A stretch of DNA of 64,000 nt from Silicimonas sp. (GTDB lineage Bacteria; Pseudomonadota; Alphaproteobacteria; Rhodobacterales; Rhodobacteraceae), in the NCBI GenBank assembly GCA_022824315.1, contig JAJEAC010000048.1:25973-89972 (forward strand), written 5' to 3'. Numbering within the stretch: the stretch's first letter is position 1; each line of letters opens with the position of its first letter. The notes beneath the pieces were generated by a model that was not told the DNA's origin, ran no database searches, and saw only the letters and a list, made by a program, of their open reading frames with translations. Below, one piece after another: positions 16,593-23,729 of the stretch. The position numbers were made by a program, and so were the translations under genes.

Positions 16593-17615
16593 ATGGCAGA
16601 AGTTTTCATCAGGTCTCTGGCGGCCCTTGTGGCCGTGTTCATTGCACTCGGGCACTCTGCGCATGCGGATCCCCTGCGACTGATCGTGACCCACCTGCAA
16701 CCGCCGCTGGTGCCGAATTCGGTCATGGACCTTGCATTGGAGCTCGGATATTTCGAGCGCGAAGGCGTCGACGTGGAGTTGGTCCGCGTCCAGCAGACGC
16801 CGTTGGCCGTTGCAGCCATCCTTGCAGGAGAGGGCGACATGGCCAACGTCGGCGTCAGTGCCGTGTTGCAGTTGCACGCCCTGGGGGACGATACACTTAA
16901 GGCTGTCACCTCGCCCAACAAGTCGCTGCCGTTCCTGATCGCCGCGAAGGATGAGATCTCCAGTACGTCCGATCTGCAAGGTCGCGTTTTTGGTGTGGGA
17001 CGGATCGGCAGCCTTGATCATTCACTAAGCAGCAATGTGCTCGAGGCTCATGGCATTTCAATGGCAGCGATGGAAGTGGTAACGCTTGGCCAGCCCGCAG
17101 TGCGGGCGCGGGCGCTGGTCGCTGGTCAGGTAGATGCGACGACCATGTCCATTGGCACGTGGCTTTCCATCCCGAACAGGTCAGGCATAGCGATCCTCGT
17201 TCCGTCGGATGACTATTACGCGCGGGCACCTGTGGTGAACAAGGTCAACGTGGTGACCGCCGAGGTCCTGGAAACCCGGCGCGACGATGTCATCGCCATG
17301 GTGCGCGCGTTGACAAGGATCTCGCGTGACTTCGCTGCCGACCCCGATCTCTGGGCTTCCGCGATGGCGACGCATGCGCCGCAGATGGCGCCTGAAACAC
17401 TTCGGGAACTGGCCCAGAGCTTTGCCGGAGGCTGGAGCGTAAATGGCGGAATGGGCCGTGGCGAACTGCAGTTCACGCAGGACTGGGTGTACCGGACGGA
17501 CGATTTCAAGGACGCGGCGCCAGTCGATCTGGATGACTGGGTAGATTTCACCGTGGCTGATGACGTGATCGCAGAACTCGGGGTTGTTGAAGATGCGGAC
17601 GCTCCGTCACGATGA
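16593..17615 (+). CDS. ABC importer substrate-binding protein, SsuA/NMT1-like
   Basis: A 340-residue secreted protein. The signal peptide (SLAALVAVFIALGHSAHA) precedes LRLIVTHLQPPLVPNSV. The fold markers of the NMT1/SsuA group are visible: LALELGYFEREGVDVELV, AGEGDMANVGVSAVLQL, and DLQGRVFGVGRIGSLDH. Family ligands are sulfonates, nitrate, or pyrimidine-like compounds; here the substrate is not known. ATG at 16593 has GGAGG 8 bases upstream. Its stop overlaps the ATPase start by 4 bases. The SsuA fold differs from the MxaJ-like binding proteins of the minus-strand half of the locus. Confidence 0.9.
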   Translation: MAEVFIRSLAALVAVFIALGHSAHADPLRLIVTHLQPPLVPNSVMDLALELGYFEREGVDVELVRVQQTPLAVAAILAGEGDMANVGVSAVLQLHALGDDTLKAVTSPNKSLPFLIAAKDEISSTSDLQGRVFGVGRIGSLDHSLSSNVLEAHGISMAAMEVVTLGQPAVRARALVAGQVDATTMSIGTWLSIPNRSGIAILVPSDDYYARAPVVNKVNVVTAEVLETRRDDVIAMVRALTRISRDFAADPDLWASAMATHAPQMAPETLRELAQSFAGGWSVNGGMGRGELQFTQDWVYRTDDFKDAAPVDLDDWVDFTVADDVIAELGVVEDADAPSR

Positions 17616-18481
17616 TGTCCGCCGGAGATCCGGTGGAGCGATCTGGCGATGCGGAGGTTCGGGTCGTTCTGGACCGCGTTTGCAAGAGCTTCGCCCCTGC
17701 CGGCGGAGGCGATCGGGTTTCGGCCCTGCAAGACGCCTCGCTATCCGTCGGGAGCGGAAAATTTCTTGCCCTGCTTGGGCCGTCAGGATGCGGAAAGACC
17801 ACCCTGCTGCGACTTGTGGACGGCCTGATCCAGCCCGACAGCGGAACGGTGCACGTATTTGGTGCGCCCCCCCGACCTGGTCCGGACATCGGCTTTGTGT
17901 TCCAGTCCTTTCGGCTCATTCCTTGGGCCAAGGTTACTCGAAACGTGGATTTCTCTCTGCGCGATCTCGGGCTGACCGCCGCGGAACGGGAAGAGCGGAC
18001 GCGCCGAGTCATCAAGATGGTGGGGTTGACTCGCTTTGCCAATGCCTATCCGGCAACGTTGTCCGGCGGCATGAAGCAGCGGGTGGCTTTGGCGCGCGCA
18101 TTGGCGCCGGAACCCAAGGTCCTGTTGATGGACGAGCCCTTTGCCAGCATCGACGCGCAGACTCGCGAATTGATGCAGATCGAACTGATGCGCATATGGA
18201 CCCGCCGCCGCCCAGCCGTGTTGTTCGTGACCCACAGCGTGGACGAAGCGATCATATTGGCAGACGAGATCGCGTTGATGGGACCGAGCCCCGGCAAGGT
18301 GATCGAAACCGTTCCGGTCGATCTGGAACGGCCGCGCTGGACCTACGACGCCCGTGCGGAACCGCGCTACGTCGAGCTTCGCAAGCACCTCTCCAGCCGG
18401 ATGAGGCAGTTCGTGCTGAGCGATCCGGCGTCCGAGTTTTTTGGTCGAGATCTCGTTCAGCCGGACGGGATGGGTTCCTGA
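17612..18481 (+). CDS. ABC importer ATP-binding protein, SsuB/TauB type
   Basis: A 289-residue ATPase with Walker A LGPSGCGKTTLL, Q-loop FVFQSFRLIPW, signature LSGGMKQRVALARAL, Walker B VLLMDEPFASID and the H-loop FVTHSVDEA. It belongs to the nitrate/sulfonate/taurine importer class. Its start overlaps the binding-protein stop by 4 bases, so the trio permease-SBP-ATPase is one operon. The following diheme cytochrome gene starts only about 30 bases later and is likely cotranscribed, linking import to periplasmic electron transfer. Confidence 0.93.
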   Translation: MMSAGDPVERSGDAEVRVVLDRVCKSFAPAGGGDRVSALQDASLSVGSGKFLALLGPSGCGKTTLLRLVDGLIQPDSGTVHVFGAPPRPGPDIGFVFQSFRLIPWAKVTRNVDFSLRDLGLTAAEREERTRRVIKMVGLTRFANAYPATLSGGMKQRVALARALAPEPKVLLMDEPFASIDAQTRELMQIELMRIWTRRRPAVLFVTHSVDEAIILADEIALMGPSPGKVIETVPVDLERPRWTYDARAEPRYVELRKHLSSRMRQFVLSDPASEFFGRDLVQPDGMGS

Positions 18482-18509
18482 GACTTGCGGTCGGCCGCGG
18501 TTAGTTAGG

Positions 18510-19454
18510 ATGGCAAGAATGGCAAAGATGGCAACGGCACTCGGAGCCCGGAAATCGGGAGAGACCGGCATTCGCTCGTCACGCCTGTCCGGCGGACCAG
18601 TGCTTCTGCGGCTCGCGACCATGTTTGGAATGTCGCTCGCTGCCATGCTGCCGACTGCACCGGTCTTCGCAGAGAGCAACGCGACCGGCGACGGCGCCGC
18701 GGGCCAGGTTGCCTTCGCAAGGCGGTGCGCCACCTGCCACGTGGTTGTCAACGAGTCCGGCGAGACGCTCGCGGGCCGCAAGAGCAAGACTGGCCCCAAT
18801 CTTTATGGCATCGCAATGCACGGTCTGGCCATGGTTCCGGATTTTCGCTACAGCGCTTCGATGGTTGCGGCCGGTGAAGCCGACCTCGTCTGGACCGAAG
18901 AGAACTTCGTCGGTTACGTGATTGACCCGACAGGGTGGCTGCGCGCTACGCTTGACGATCCTCGTGCACGCTCCAAGATGACCTTCAAGTTGCGCAAGGA
19001 AGACGATGCACGTAACATTTTTGCGTATCTGGCCGCCCTCGATCCAGAGGGCCCCTTGGAGTCTGCATCGGAAGACATCCCCAAACCTGAAGTGGAAACG
19101 GAGCAGGTGTTCGTTGCGATCCAGGTTTCCTACGCCTCGGATCAGGCTGATCGCGGCGAGAAACGTTACAAGAAGGATTGTCAGGAATGCCATGGAGACG
19201 ACCTCAAGGGCGGGTTGAACGGCGGCGCGCCCCTGCGCGGGTTGGCATTCGGGAAAAAATACTTCGACGCGATGCCAGCGTCGGTGATGTTCGAGTACAT
19301 GAGCGCGACAATGCCGCCGAACGCGCCAGGGCGGTATTCCGAAAACACGTACGCCGAACTCATGGCCTACATCCTCAAGCGAAACGGATTCAAGGCCGGC
19401 GCACCGCTTCCAACGGACCTCGATGCGCTCGACCAAATGACCATCGAAAAGTGA
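18510..19454 (+). CDS. diheme cytochrome c (two fused class I domains)
   Basis: About 314 residues. A hydrophobic export segment (about residues 36-54) is followed by two heme motifs: CATCH at residues 73-77 and CQECH at 224-228. The first domain resembles cytochrome c2/c550 (GPNLYGIAMHG; KMTFKLRKEDDARNIFAYLA supplies the axial Met). The second has a shorter GDDLKGGLNGGAPLRG fold. Fusions like this receive electrons from quinoprotein dehydrogenases in several bacteria. Three in-frame ATGs at 18510, 18519 and 18528 compete; the first is listed. It follows the ABC importer genes and precedes the M50-like membrane protein. Confidence 0.88.
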   Translation: MARMAKMATALGARKSGETGIRSSRLSGGPVLLRLATMFGMSLAAMLPTAPVFAESNATGDGAAGQVAFARRCATCHVVVNESGETLAGRKSKTGPNLYGIAMHGLAMVPDFRYSASMVAAGEADLVWTEENFVGYVIDPTGWLRATLDDPRARSKMTFKLRKEDDARNIFAYLAALDPEGPLESASEDIPKPEVETEQVFVAIQVSYASDQADRGEKRYKKDCQECHGDDLKGGLNGGAPLRGLAFGKKYFDAMPASVMFEYMSATMPPNAPGRYSENTYAELMAYILKRNGFKAGAPLPTDLDALDQMTIEK

Positions 19455-19503
19455 CACGCCGACTTCATGTGAAAGGCGTCAGGCGTCTGGCCGGAGCCTG
19501 TTG

Positions 19504-20112
19504 ATGGGGTTGTCGGACATTTCGCTTCAGATGGTCGGCTTTCGAGTCTTGACGCTGTTGCTCCTTGCCGGCCTGCATGGCGGCCTCGTGGCGGGGGCGG
19601 CGGACCTGCTTGGCGACAAGGGGCCCAAGCACGACGGGCGCCTGACCATCGTTCCGACGAACCACGTGGATCTTGTCGGAGCGTTCAGTCTGGTCGTGTT
19701 CGGATTGGGTTGGACGAAGCAGGTTTCGGTTGACGTCCGGGAAATGCGTGTCGGTCGGATCGGCATCATTATCGTCATCCTGACCGGTTTCATTGGCTTG
19801 CTTGTCGCCGCTGCGATTCTCGATGCCCTTATCCGGCCGGCCCTGACAATGTTGCCATACACGACAGGTTTGGCCACCGCGGCATTCCTTCACGCCGCCG
19901 CCAGCCTGACGATCTGGTTTGCCTTGCTAAGCCTGATCCCGGTCCCGCCGCTCACCGGCGGGCTGATTCTCGGCGCATACGGTATCCGTGTTCCTCAGCG
20001 GTTTCAGTGGATCCTGACGGCGGCGTTGGTCGCGGCGGTGGCGTTCGACGTGTTTCACCGGCATCTGGGCCCGACCCATGCCTTCCTGACGCGCGTCATG
20101 CTCGGGGAGTAG
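19504..20112 (+). CDS. M50 (site-2 protease)-like membrane protein lacking the catalytic motif
   Basis: A 202-residue polytopic membrane protein. The layout matches short M50 metalloproteases: a first helix with the HExxH position, then a GRLTxxPxxHVDxxG block (here DGRLTIVPTNHVDLVG), then a helix with the NxxPxPPLDG position. The catalytic residues are gone: the HExxH position reads H25-G-G-L-V29, and the metal-binding Asp of PPLDG is Thr151 (SLIPVPPLTGG). So it is probably not a peptidase. GGAG lies 7 bases before the ATG. It ends the plus-strand half of the quinoprotein locus, 7 bases from the convergent minus-strand operon. The role is unknown; a scaffold or quinol/cytochrome partner is conceivable. 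Confidence 0.7.
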   Translation: MGLSDISLQMVGFRVLTLLLLAGLHGGLVAGAADLLGDKGPKHDGRLTIVPTNHVDLVGAFSLVVFGLGWTKQVSVDVREMRVGRIGIIIVILTGFIGLLVAAAILDALIRPALTMLPYTTGLATAAFLHAAASLTIWFALLSLIPVPPLTGGLILGAYGIRVPQRFQWILTAALVAAVAFDVFHRHLGPTHAFLTRVMLGE

Positions 20113-20119
20113 GCCGAAT

Positions 20120-20947
20120 TTACGCACCGCGACCGTCCGGGCCCGCCGAGGTCACACCATATCGGCCCAGGATGGCCGCCAATGTGCCGTCCTCCTTCAT
20201 CTTCTCGAAAGCTTCGGTGATCTTGCGCTTCAGCGTCAAATCGCCTTTCCAAAGTCCGATGACCAGATTGTAGCGTGCGAGTTCATCAGGCAACGGCGCA
20301 ACCCACCAGCCCGTCTTGGCCGCCAGCTCACTGGCCAGGAGTGCCTCCGTTATGCCGCCTGCGAGAGCGCCGTTCGAGATGCCATCGACCAGCAGGTCGG
20401 CATTGCGCATGACACGAACGGTGACGTTCCTGCGCCTAAGGTAACTTGACAGCTCGATGCGATCGAGACCGGAAACAAGGGTCAACGCACCCAGGCTGAG
20501 ACCGCCGATGTCCTCAAGCGGCGCGGGCGCGATGACGGCCCAGCCGGTTTCGGCATAAGGCGGACCTGTGTCAAGAAACGACCGCGTCAGCGCCGAGTCC
20601 ACAACGCCCCCGGCCAGAAGATGGCAGTTGGCGCGGCTAATGCCCCAGTTGCGCGGATTGAAGTCTCGGCCCATGGCATCGACCGGATTGAGCAACAGCC
20701 GGACGCCGATATGGTCTCTAATGGCCTCGAGCAATTCGACATCTATCCCGGGCCGGTGGGGATCTCCGGTTACCAGTGGCGGATAATCTCTGGGAATGCA
20801 GGCCCGGATTGCGTCGTTCGCTTCGACTTCGCGAAGCGAAGTGTCGGGAGGCAGAAACGTGACCAGCAGCATCAAGCCAACGACCAGAAGAAGCCCGCCT
20901 ATATCGCCCGCAAGTCGACGTAGCGTGAGCATGATCCGCCCCCTCAT
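20120..20947 (-). CDS. quinoprotein-associated substrate-binding-like protein (MxaJ/PQQ-ABC type)
   Basis: A 275-residue protein with an N-terminal membrane anchor (IGGLLLVVGLMLLVTFL) and a type-II periplasmic binding fold: IRACIPRDYPPLV, DVELLEAIRDHIGVRLLL, and a C-terminal FEKMKEDGTLAAILGRYGV. Such proteins accompany PQQ alcohol dehydrogenases (MxaJ/XoxJ and the quinoprotein-associated ABC binding proteins) and are thought to aid enzyme maturation or activation rather than nutrient import. It overlaps the ABC-2 permease by 4 bases and is last in the operon. Anchored rather than freely secreted, it differs from the first binding protein of the operon. Confidence 0.8.
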   Translation of the reverse strand: MRGRIMLTLRRLAGDIGGLLLVVGLMLLVTFLPPDTSLREVEANDAIRACIPRDYPPLVTGDPHRPGIDVELLEAIRDHIGVRLLLNPVDAMGRDFNPRNWGISRANCHLLAGGVVDSALTRSFLDTGPPYAETGWAVIAPAPLEDIGGLSLGALTLVSGLDRIELSSYLRRRNVTVRVMRNADLLVDGISNGALAGGITEALLASELAAKTGWWVAPLPDELARYNLVIGLWKGDLTLKRKITEAFEKMKEDGTLAAILGRYGVTSAGPDGRGA

Positions 20948-21798
20948 GTCTTGCGGAAATCGAACAGCGCAATCGCGAACAGGACCACTCCGGCAATGAG
21001 CATGATCGCAATGCCAAGCCGGGGATCGAACTGGTTGTAGTCAATCAATGCGCCGCGCAGCGCGTCCACCGCATATGTCAGCGGATTGTACTGAACGAGG
21101 GTGACCAGCCATTCGGGGTAGACGACGCGGGTCTGCGCTTGCGTCAAGGCCGGATCAAGGGGAAAGATCGAGCTGGATGTAAAGTACAGCGGAAGGATGA
21201 CCGCGTTCGAGAAGACGCCAAAGCCCGCGAAACTGCGGACGCGATTGGCGATCACAACGCCCAGCGAGGTCAGCGCGAAGGCGAGCATGGCCATCAGGCC
21301 AAGCGCCTTCAACACATCGAGCCAAGTCAGCGGCACGTCGGCGAAGCGGGCCAGCAGCAGAACCAGGCAGCCATGAATGACCGCCACCGTTGCGCCACCC
21401 AACACCTTTCCCAACAGCACCGAGCCGCGTGACATCGGCGAGACCAGTACCTCACGCAGGAAACCGAACTCGCGGTCCCAGATGACCGAAACGGCCGACT
21501 GGACCGACGTGTACATGATGTTGAGCGCCACGACGGCGGGAAAGATGAACTGCAGGTAGGTGAAGGGCACGACGAAGCTCACCTCGCCGTAGACCTCGCC
21601 TCGAAAATAGGGATTGAGGCCGATACCGAGAATCAAGACCCAAAGAATGGGCCGGCTGATGCCGCCGATCAACTGGCCACGATCCCGCATGGAGCGTTTC
21701 ACTTCGCGCAGCCAAAGGCCGTAAAGGCCGCCGAGCTCGATCAGAAACGCCGGCTGCCGGCCGCTGGACTCGATGTCAGTGGTTTCTCCGGAGGTCAT
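20944..21798 (-). CDS. ABC-2 type exporter permease, PQQ-dehydrogenase-associated
   Basis: A 284-residue membrane protein of the ABC-2 exporter class with six membrane segments. It has the family block MYTSVQSAVSVIWDREFG, the REVLVSPMSRGSVLLGK coupling region, and a C-terminal YPEWLVTLVQYNPLTYAVDA. It pairs with the ATPase that overlaps it by 4 bases. Exporter pairs of this type are repeatedly encoded with PQQ-dependent alcohol dehydrogenases. Their cargo is not established. It shares an operon with two binding-protein-like genes, which exporters normally do not need. Confidence 0.88.
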   Translation of the reverse strand: MTSGETTDIESSGRQPAFLIELGGLYGLWLREVKRSMRDRGQLIGGISRPILWVLILGIGLNPYFRGEVYGEVSFVVPFTYLQFIFPAVVALNIMYTSVQSAVSVIWDREFGFLREVLVSPMSRGSVLLGKVLGGATVAVIHGCLVLLLARFADVPLTWLDVLKALGLMAMLAFALTSLGVVIANRVRSFAGFGVFSNAVILPLYFTSSSIFPLDPALTQAQTRVVYPEWLVTLVQYNPLTYAVDALRGALIDYNQFDPRLGIAIMLIAGVVLFAIALFDFRKT

Positions 21799-22790
21799 CT
21801 CGTGTGCTCCCCGCCACGCTTCCCGAAAGCGAAGGTGCGCTCGCGGGCGCCGGCGGCTTGGTCGCGAATTTCTCGGCCGGTCAGAGACAGAAACACTGTC
21901 GCGAGGCTCGGACGCTCAACTGCCAGAGAGCGAACGCGGCCACCGTAATCAGCAAAGACGGTTTCGGCGAACGCGTCGTCTGAAGCAAGCAGGATGGCAT
22001 CGTGCGCTTCGCTCACAAGGCGATCTGCAAAGCGGCTGAGAATTTCCCGACGATCTTCCTCTGATCTGGGTGCGATGCGTAGTATCTGCTGACCATATTC
22101 CTGCTTCAGCGCCTCTGGAGTGCCAAGTGCCAGGACTTTGCCGTGATCTACGATGCAGGCACGGTCACAACCCTCGACTTCCTCGATGTAATGCGTGGTC
22201 ACAAGCACGGTGATCCGGCGTTCGATCCCCAGTCGGCGGATGTAGGACCAGATACGGTCGCGGGATTGGGCGTCAAGCCCGACCGTCGGTTCGTCGAGCA
22301 GAAGGATCTCGGCGTCGTGGATCAAAGCGCGGGCAATCTCCAGCCGGCGTTTCATTCCTGACGACAGCATCTGGACCGGCTTGTCGGTCCAATCGGTCAG
22401 TTCCACGAGCGCCAGCATTTCGTGGATGCGTTGTCGCCGCAGCTTTCGCGGCACGCCAAAAACCAACCCGTGCAATTCAAGGTTCTCGCGTACCGTGAGC
22501 CGATCGTCGAGGCTGGGCTCCTGGAATACGAGGCCAAGGCGGCGGCGGGCGGCACGCGACTGTTTGACGACATCGCGACCGCAGATCTGTGCAGCGCCGC
22601 TGTCAGGGCGCAGGAGCGTGCAAAGGATGTGCATGAGCGTCGTCTTGCCAGCACCATTGGGCCCAAGCAGGGCGAAAAGCTCCTTTTCGTCGACGTCGAA
22701 GCTGACCGCGTCCAGCGCCAAGGTACGCCCGTACCGTTTGGAAACCGCGTCGACACGGATGGCAGGTCTAGGGATTGGCGCCGGTGACAT
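21795..22790 (-). CDS. ABC exporter ATP-binding protein, PQQ-dehydrogenase-associated
   Basis: A 331-residue ATPase of the DrrA/NodI exporter class. Walker A is GPNGAGKTTLMHIL, the signature region reads MLSSGMKRRLEIARAL, Walker B is ILLLDEPTVGLD, and the H-loop is TTHYIEEVEGCD. The C-terminal extension (about 100 residues) is typical of this class. It starts one base inside the stop of the upstream binding protein (TGATG) and overlaps the permease by 4 bases, so all are tightly coupled. Similar ATPases are known next to PQQ-dependent alcohol dehydrogenases. The transported material is unknown. Confidence 0.9.
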   Translation of the reverse strand: MSPAPIPRPAIRVDAVSKRYGRTLALDAVSFDVDEKELFALLGPNGAGKTTLMHILCTLLRPDSGAAQICGRDVVKQSRAARRRLGLVFQEPSLDDRLTVRENLELHGLVFGVPRKLRRQRIHEMLALVELTDWTDKPVQMLSSGMKRRLEIARALIHDAEILLLDEPTVGLDAQSRDRIWSYIRRLGIERRITVLVTTHYIEEVEGCDRACIVDHGKVLALGTPEALKQEYGQQILRIAPRSEEDRREILSRFADRLVSEAHDAILLASDDAFAETVFADYGGRVRSLAVERPSLATVFLSLTGREIRDQAAGARERTFAFGKRGGEHTR

Positions 22791-23665
22791 CAGCGTTTCG
22801 CCGTCGCGGGGAACCGATAGTCATCAAGAATGTCCGAAATCGTCCCATCTGCGATAAGTGCGGCAATCGCCTCGTCTATGGCGGTGCGCAGAAACGTCTC
22901 GTCTCGGAGCATCATTGCACCGACGCCCAGGGCTGTGGGCGGCAAAGGTCTTGGATCAATCCTGCGCAGTTCAGAAAATGCGGGTTCCGTACGTTGTTTG
23001 GCCCAAAGCGTCGGAGCCCAGATCAGGGCCACATCTGCCGAACCGTCCAAAAGCGACTCCAGTGCCAGATCGTTTGTGCCCTTGGGGTGCACGGGCCAGC
23101 GGTCCCGTGCCGGCAACGCGGAGACGTATGACACCAGCCGCACATGCGCTGAAGTGCCCAACGTCGCTCCGATCGGCCGCCCGGATGGAAGATCGCCCAG
23201 CGAGCCGATGTTCGGGTCGCTCGCGACAAAGATGTACTCGGCCTCATAATAGGGCCGGGTCAATGTGGCCCATTGGGAATAACCGCCGGGGATCAGCTTG
23301 AAGCCCAGATGCATGTCGCAATGCTCCACCAGAAGCGCGTAGACCTTGGTGATGTCTTCGGCAACGAAGTTCTTTTCCACCATATATTGCTGCGGTTCCA
23401 GCAACAGGGCCGAGGCGACGGCGTCAGCGATGGCGGCGGCCACTTCCCAGTCGGGATCGCGCCGGTCTACGCAGTATCGAAGCTGGGACTCGTCGAGACG
23501 CCGGCCGAAGGCCCAGTGGTTTGGAGCGAAAGGCTTGAAGAAGAACTCGGGCTCTTCAGCCGAACCCGGGTGGGGCGACAATCCGGCCAGCAGAACCGCC
23601 AGCGCCAGAAACCGACTGGCAATGCACAGGAACGTGAACAGGGCAGGCAAGTCCGGACCTCTCAA
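22790..23665 (-). CDS. quinoprotein-associated periplasmic binding-like protein (MxaJ/XoxJ-like)
   Basis: A 291-residue protein with a cleavable signal (LALAVLLAGLSPHPGSAEE) and a bacterial binding-protein type 3 fold: LRYCVDRRDPDWEVAAAIAD, LVEHCDMHLGFKLIPGGY, GATLGTSAHVRLVSYV and a C-terminal AIAALIADGTISDILDDY. The CD.HLGF block is characteristic of proteins coupled to methanol/alcohol quinoprotein dehydrogenases. It lies 64 bases after the PQQ enzyme gene and is probably translated from the same message. The role in the family is likely to activate or load the dehydrogenase, not to import a solute. Confidence 0.82.
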   Translation of the reverse strand: MRGPDLPALFTFLCIASRFLALAVLLAGLSPHPGSAEEPEFFFKPFAPNHWAFGRRLDESQLRYCVDRRDPDWEVAAAIADAVASALLLEPQQYMVEKNFVAEDITKVYALLVEHCDMHLGFKLIPGGYSQWATLTRPYYEAEYIFVASDPNIGSLGDLPSGRPIGATLGTSAHVRLVSYVSALPARDRWPVHPKGTNDLALESLLDGSADVALIWAPTLWAKQRTEPAFSELRRIDPRPLPPTALGVGAMMLRDETFLRTAIDEAIAALIADGTISDILDDYRFPATAKR

Positions 23666-23729
23666 GCGTGCCGGGCGGATTGGAGACTACCATATCCGCC
23701 CGGCCGCATTTCGAAAAGCGCTTTGGCAA

